DNA from: Sipunculus nudus
Taxonomy: Eukaryota; Annelida; Sipuncula; Golfingiida; Sipunculidae
Assembly (NCBI GenBank): GCA_026874595.1
Contig: CM049315.1
Coordinates: 60,636,889 to 60,700,888, forward strand
Length of the DNA: 64,000 bases
Reading direction: 5' to 3'
A model generated the notes under the pieces. That model had not been told where the DNA came from, did no database searches, and was given only the letters and a program-made list of their open reading frames with translations. Both the position numbers and the translations under genes were made by a program. Positions 58,404 through 64,000 of the stretch are shown piece after piece. Numbering within the stretch: the stretch's first letter is position 1; every line of letters starts with the position of its first letter.

Positions 58404-60280
58404 TTGAAAATTCCACTCTGCTTTGTGTCTAGTCCTCTCTGACTTTCTGCCTGGACACGAACAAGAGGCAGTGGTCTGGGAAGCCATGTTCTCTCCTGTA
58501 CATAACCCACGTGTCAGCCTGTGGTCTCCTAAACTCATCTCGTATAAACTTCCTCCTACTGCTTTGAAGACACGTTTAAATTTGCTTTTTGGATATGTTA
58601 TATACAATGGCCTTCTTTGGTCCCCTCTGTGTTGTGGTTGTGACATTTATTCGCTAATACTGTATGTGCAGCTAAAAAGACTGTCAAGTCTTCGGTCTTC
58701 CAAGAATACGCGTTTCCATTGACGGGATCTGTTTTCGAGGCTTGTTGATTTCTTATGTTTTGGAACCCACGTGACAGGCCTGGTCTACAATAAAAAATAT
58801 AGAATTACACAAGAATATAGAATTACACAAGCTTAATAATAACTAAAGCTTCCCACAGCATGGATTCGAGACGAATAGTCCATCAAATGTTAATTCTGTG
58901 GGGTTTGTATGAAAAGGGTGTATGATCCGGGTTCCCCAAACTTGCCTTAATGTAGCATTGCACACGTACAGCCAGTGGATGTTCACCTGAACTAAAAATA
59001 TGTCATTATTATTTTCTTAAATGAAATTTGACAAAAATTGACTCGCTCATGGCGCTAAATCTGCTTCTCGAAGCTGTCAAATATATGTATGCAAAATCAA
59101 ACAACCGATACCACCCAGCCAATATTACATAGATCCTAGTTTATAGAAATAATCCAACATAAATTACTATAGGGCCGGGTAAAGTCTGAACAGGTTGTTA
59201 TTAAATATAAGTATTTATACACACGGGTGCCATGCTCACGCCCTGCGTTGTTAACAAGCTGGACCATAATCCAAAACGATAAATGGTGACCCTTCAGTTT
59301 CCCATTCTGGCGAACGTCCTGTGATCACCCGCGACCTTCACTTGCGCCTATATATGCACAAGTATATTTCAATAAACGGTAACTATAACGGGGAGGCGGA
59401 GCGGTGAAGCGGTGAGGGCAGGGCGTGGCTCTGGTCTATACAAAAACTTAAAACGGTCTCCTGGCCACGGACAATACGGGGCCCATCAAAGGTGTCAGCA
59501 ATTTGAGGAGCGGGCATGACTGACCCTTAAGTTTTCATCAGCTCACTACCTCTCAAGGTACAGAGAATTAGTGTTGGATCTCCTGTACACGGCTTAGTGT
59601 ATCGGACGCGCAAGATAGTGGCCGAGATGCTCATCTCGTGGGCACGAAATTTAAAGTCGTGAATTTAAAGCCCTTCGTTTTGAAAACAGCTGTTGTTTAC
59701 AAAGCGTTAACCAACTTCAAATTCGTTTAAATGTATGTTTCATTACTCAATATATGCCTCTGTTCCTACGACAAACGTGTTGATATAAATTTTAAAACGA
59801 CTCTTTCTGATTTGGACTTGGGCTTTCACTGTGTGTATGCGTCATGTGAAAATTTCAGGCACTTAAAAAATATAATAAAATAATCAGTATACGCTGGGCT
59901 TGATACATTGACTTAATTGAAAAAGAAATAATATTGCAATCAATTACCTTTGCAATAAGTGATTTTTTATTCTTTTCATATACATTATTACAAATATTTA
60001 TATATTTTACATTAAAGTTTAAAAGTTAAATGTTACATGTGATTGAAAGTGTCCATTTGGCTTAATTCTTGGTCTTGCAGAAATACATATGTAATCATAT
60101 TAGAAATAAATATTATACTGTCTCAGGGACAGCGAACATCCCCTGTGAATGCATCCCCGCCCCCCACCCCCCCCCCCCCCCACCCCACGGAATTAAATAA
60201 ATAAAAATTGTGCAATTTTCAAATAAACTGATGTTACACATTGGCCGTAAAATGTGCAAAACATGTAAAAACGATACATC
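58404..60280. promoter_or_regulatory. Presumed 5' UTR and promoter region
   Basis: This region lies immediately upstream of the gene. A GC-richer patch with 'ggggaggcggagcggtgaag' is at about 59389-59430. No convincing TATA box was found at a set distance from the ATG, and upstream non-coding exons cannot be excluded. A C-rich tract is at 60152-60185. The plus-strand frame at 58423-58722 is the shadow of exon 1. Confidence 0.3.
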
Positions 60281-60284
60281 TAGA

Positions 60285-61735
60285 TCATTAGTGAAACGCT
60301 GCACATTGGATGTAAAAACGATAGATCTAGATCATTAGTGATGACGCTGCACTTTGGATGTAAAAACGATAGATCTAGATCATTAGTGATGACGCTGCAC
60401 TTTGGATGTAAAAACGATAGATCTAGATCATTAGTGATGACGCTGCACTTTGGATGTTCACACGGTACATCTAGATGATTAGTGATGACGCTGCACTTTG
60501 GATGTTAAAACGATACATCTAGATCATTAGTGACTACGCTGTACCTTGGATGTACACACGATACATCTAGAGCGTTAGTGATGACGTTGCACTTTGGATG
60601 TTAAAACGATACATCTAGATCATTAGTGAAACGCTGCACTTTGGATGTAAAAACGATACATCTAGATCATTAGTGATGATGTTGCACTTTGGATGTTAAA
60701 ACGATACATCTAGATCATAAGTGATGACGCTGCACTTTAGATGTTAAAACGATACATCTAGATCATTAGTGATTACGCTGCACTTTGGATGTACACACGA
60801 TACATCTAGATCTTTAGTGATGACGCTGCACTTTGGATTTACACACGATACATCTAGATCTTTAGTGATGACGCTGCACTTTGGATGTTCAAACGATACA
60901 TCTAGATAATAAGTGATGACGCTGCACTTTGGATGTACACACGATACATTTTGATCATTAGTGATGAGTCTGCACTTTGGAGGTACACACGATACATCTA
61001 GATTATTAGTGATGACGCTGCACTTTGGATGTACACACGATACATCTAGATCAATAGTGATGACGCTGCACTTTGAATGTACACACGAAACATCTTGATC
61101 ATTAGTGATGACGCTTCACTTTGGATGTACACATGATACATCTAGAACATTAGTGATGACGCTGCACTTTGGATGTACACACGATACATCTAGATCATTA
61201 TTGATGACGCTGCACCTTGGATGTAAAAACGATACATCTAGATCATTGGTAATGACGCTGCACTTTGGATGTTAATACGATACATCTAGATCATTAGTGA
61301 TGATGCTGCACTTTGGATGTACACACGATAAATCTAGAGCGTTAGTGATGATGCTGCACTTTAGTTTTACACACGATACATCTAGATCTTTAGTGATGAC
61401 GCTGCACTTTGGATGTTCACACGATACATCTAGATCTTTAGTGATGACGATGCACTCTGGATGTTCAAACGTTACATCTAGATTATTAGTGATGACGCTG
61501 CACTTTGGATGTACACATGATACATCTAGAGCATTAGTGATGAAGCTGCACTTTGGATGTACACACGATACATCTAGATCTTTAGTGACGACGCTGCACT
61601 TTGGATGTAAAAACGATACATTTAGATCATTAGTGATGACGCTGGCCTGTTGATGTAAAAACGATACATCTAGTTCATTAGTGATGACGCTGCACTTTCG
61701 ATGTAAAAACGATACATCTTGCCGATTTGTGATGA
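60285..61735. repeat. 48-bp minisatellite
   Basis: About 30 copies of a 48-bp unit: 'gatgacgctgcactttggat' then 'gtacacacgatacatctaga' then 'tcattagt'. Open frames on both strands (118 and 159 codons) come from the length being a multiple of three. Confidence 0.95.
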
Positions 61736-61737
61736 CG

Positions 61738-62830
61738 CTGTACTTCACCATGGTTATAACCTGTACTTCATCATGGTTGTTACCTTTAATTCACCATGGT
61801 TATTACCTATACTTCATCATGGTTATTACCCATGCTCCATCTTGGTTATTACCTGTGCTTCATCATGGTTATTACCTGTACTTCATCATGGTTATTACCC
61901 ATGCTCCATCTTGGTTATTACCTGTGCTTCATCATGGTTATTACCTGTACTTCATCATGGTTATAACCTGTACTTCATCATGGTTATTACCTGTACTTCA
62001 CCATGGTTATTTACTGTACTTCATCATGGTTATTACCTGTACTTCATCATGGTTATTACCTGTACTTCACCATGGTTATTTACTGTACTTCATCATGGTT
62101 ATTACCTGTACTTCATCATGGTTATTACCCATGCTCCATCTTGGTTATTACCTGTGCTTCATCATGGTTATTACCTGTACTTCATCATGGTTATTACCCA
62201 TGCTCCATCTTGGTTATTACCTGTACTTCACCATGGTTATTTACTGTACTTCATCTTGGTTATTACCTGTACTTCACCATGGTTATTACTTGTGCTTCAT
62301 CATGGTTATTACCTGTACTTCACCATGGTTATTACCGGTGCTTCATCAGGGTTATTACCTGTACTTCACCATGGTTATTACCTAAAGTTCATCATGGTTA
62401 TTACCTGTACTTCACCATGGTTATTACCGGTGCTTCATCATGGTTATTACCTGTACTTCATAATGGTTATTACCTGAACTTCATCATGGTTATTACCTGT
62501 GCTTTACCATGGTTATTACCTGTACTTCACCATGGTTATTACTTGTGCTTCATCATGGTTATTACCTGTACGTCATCATGGTTATTACCTGTGCTTTACC
62601 ATGGTTATTACCTGTACTTCACCATGGTTATTACTTGTGCTTCATCATGGTTATTACTTGTGCTTCATCATGGTTATTACCTGAACTTCATCATGGTTAT
62701 TACCTGTGCTTTACCATGGTTATTACCTGTACTTAACCATGGTTATTACTTGTGCCTCATCATGGTTATTACCTGTACTTCACCATAGTTATAACCTGTA
62801 CTTCATCATAGTTATTACCTGTACTTCCCC
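61738..62830. repeat. 23-bp minisatellite
   Basis: About 47 copies of 'ctgtacttcatcatggttat' plus 'tac'. Variants (gtgcttcatc, catgctccatc, cttcaccatgg) recur in blocks. As 23 is not a multiple of three and the unit lacks stops on the plus strand, all three plus frames are open and spell the same 23-residue cycle (MVITCTSSWLLPVLHHGYY...). No gene is implied. Confidence 0.95.
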
Positions 62831-63290
62831 AATGGGATTCTATGGATTTAAAAAAAAAGCCACATGGTTTCCTTAAAGCCAACAATTCACCTACCTTTAT
62901 CTACAGAATTTGTGATTTCCGTGATATGCATATATATTAATGAAATATAGAAACTTCCTGTTAAGAAAGGTGACTGATATATGAGCCTGTTTATCTACAA
63001 GATGTTAGTGAACACAGCAATGTTGACAAACAGAAAAACCATGTAACCTGAGATGATTGGTTGCTAATGTGCGGAAGTTTAGATATAACTATTATATATT
63101 ATAGTTGCAAAACGGCTTTTGCAAAACTCTGGTTGATTTGACTTGCTGCAATATGTCCTTAAATCTATTTTAATAATTTTGACGGGCCCCCACATGTAAT
63201 AAATATTTAGATATAAACAAAACAGTCCGCGTGTGGTAGAATTTCCCTTTTTTTGGCCTATTATTATAACAGATTCATGGGATTATTTTA
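62831..63290. other. Intergenic AT-rich stretch
   Basis: No gene, RNA or repeat boundary was recognised. Confidence 0.4.
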
Positions 63291-63790
63291 ACTAGATGTG
63301 GTCGGACAATGGTTTTCAGAGGGCCCCGCATTTCTGCTAGTAATGGACTAGTTTACATATGAGTAAAAAGTTTAGTTTATAGTTTTAAAATATGACAAAC
63401 AGAAACAGGTTTTCATCAATGTGCAGGAGGGAACAAAAATCCTACTAGTTCAGATCTTATTAAAAATGAAGATACTTTTTAAATAATGTGTGCAATACAA
63501 AATCACCGATTGTACTCTGGTAGCCATATTTGATTTTCAGCACCATAGGCACCAATCATTCCTGTGAATTTTGAAAAAGATGAAAGGTATTCTGTTTGTG
63601 AAAATGTTTCCGACAGAAAATCTCCGATTGTGCTCTGGCGGCCATATTGGAATTCCGACATGTCTGTGATGTGACGGGGACGGAGTCCTTATAGGATCCA
63701 GTCATCCCTGTGAATATGAGAAAGATCAAGCATGTTCTTATTGAAATATCGTGCGAGAGAAAATCACCGATCGTGTTCCGACAGCCTAGT
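63291..63790 (+). mobile_element. Second copy of the 'actagatgtggt' dispersed element
   Basis: It starts 'actagatgtggtcggacaat' and shares 'ggcggccatattggaatt' and 'agggccc' phrases with 26236-27008. The 3' hairpin present in the first copy is not found, so this copy is shortened or diverged. The rest to 64000 is unassigned. Confidence 0.5.
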
Positions 63791-64000
63791 GAATAATAAT
63801 GTCTTACCTGGCACGTAATTCATATGAGACAAATAATTCAAAATATGGCCAAACATTTCACAATGACTGCGATATATTCAGCACTGGAGAACAGAGATAT
63901 GGCAATTCCAGCTGATGACGTCAGTCAATTCGACTTCATACGTCATCGACCTCTGTGACGTCACTATTGTCTAGTAAAGAGCTCTTACAACCATGGGAGC

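Noticed and set aside
58404-58646. Upstream in-frame ATGs of exon 1 as the start
   Set aside because: They would place the hydrophobic signal sequence about 30-80 residues inside the protein; the ATG at 58403 gives a normal signal peptide.
61272-61751. Cys/His-containing repeat frames on both strands
   Set aside because: Artefact of the 48-bp array; DNA identity between units is higher than coding selection would need and both strands are open.
61681-62788. Three overlapping plus-strand frames of 234-261 codons
   Set aside because: All are frames of the same 23-bp repeat, which lacks stops in every plus frame.

Overview
This window looks like nuclear DNA of an animal, most likely a lophotrochozoan and probably a bivalve mollusc. 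The reasons are AT-rich introns with GT-AG borders, very heavy tandem-repeat load, LINE and hAT-type debris, and Helentron/'pearl'-like elements carrying ACGG microsatellites. The species assignment is inference; no bacterial operons, rRNA or tRNA genes were seen.

One protein-coding gene dominates the window. It lies on the minus strand and runs from a start codon at 58403 to a stop at 11005. I rebuilt 27 coding exons by hand from splice sites and codon phase. All junction phases agree, and the exons sum to 4743 nt (1580 residues plus stop). The predicted product is a type I membrane glycoprotein. From N to C terminus it has: signal peptide, short propeptide ending in a furin-type RQKR, NIDO domain, AMOP domain, VWD domain, an Ig/cadherin-like segment, a run of EGF and calcium-binding EGF modules, a Ser/Thr/Pro-rich linker, a SEA domain with a GSTIV self-cleavage-like motif, one more EGF, a transmembrane helix and an 80-residue Tyr/Ser-rich tail. 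This is the layout of MUC4-like / mesh-like surface proteins, with added cbEGF and SEA modules.

Layout by region: 1-10.2 kb is intergenic, downstream of the gene, and made of dispersed and tandem repeats. From 11.0 to 58.4 kb lies the gene, whose introns are packed with minisatellites, Helentron-like composites, hAT MITEs, a frameshifted LINE, and a hairpin containing a hammerhead-ribozyme-like motif (32348-32395, plus strand). From 58.4 to 60.2 kb is the presumed upstream/promoter region, followed by two large arrays (48-bp and 23-bp units) to 62.8 kb and a dispersed element at the right edge.

The most unusual signals are two. First, four minisatellites (at exons 3, 6, 10 and 14) contain copies of the neighbouring splice site, with flanking exon sequence in three of them, which creates rows of decoy splice sites beside the real one. 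At exons 3 and 14, use of a decoy would put an in-frame stop in the message. Second, a hammerhead ribozyme core sits inside a 68-bp perfect inverted repeat, probably a Penelope-like element remnant. Most other open frames in the window are by-products of repeat arrays whose unit length is a multiple of three or lacks stops.
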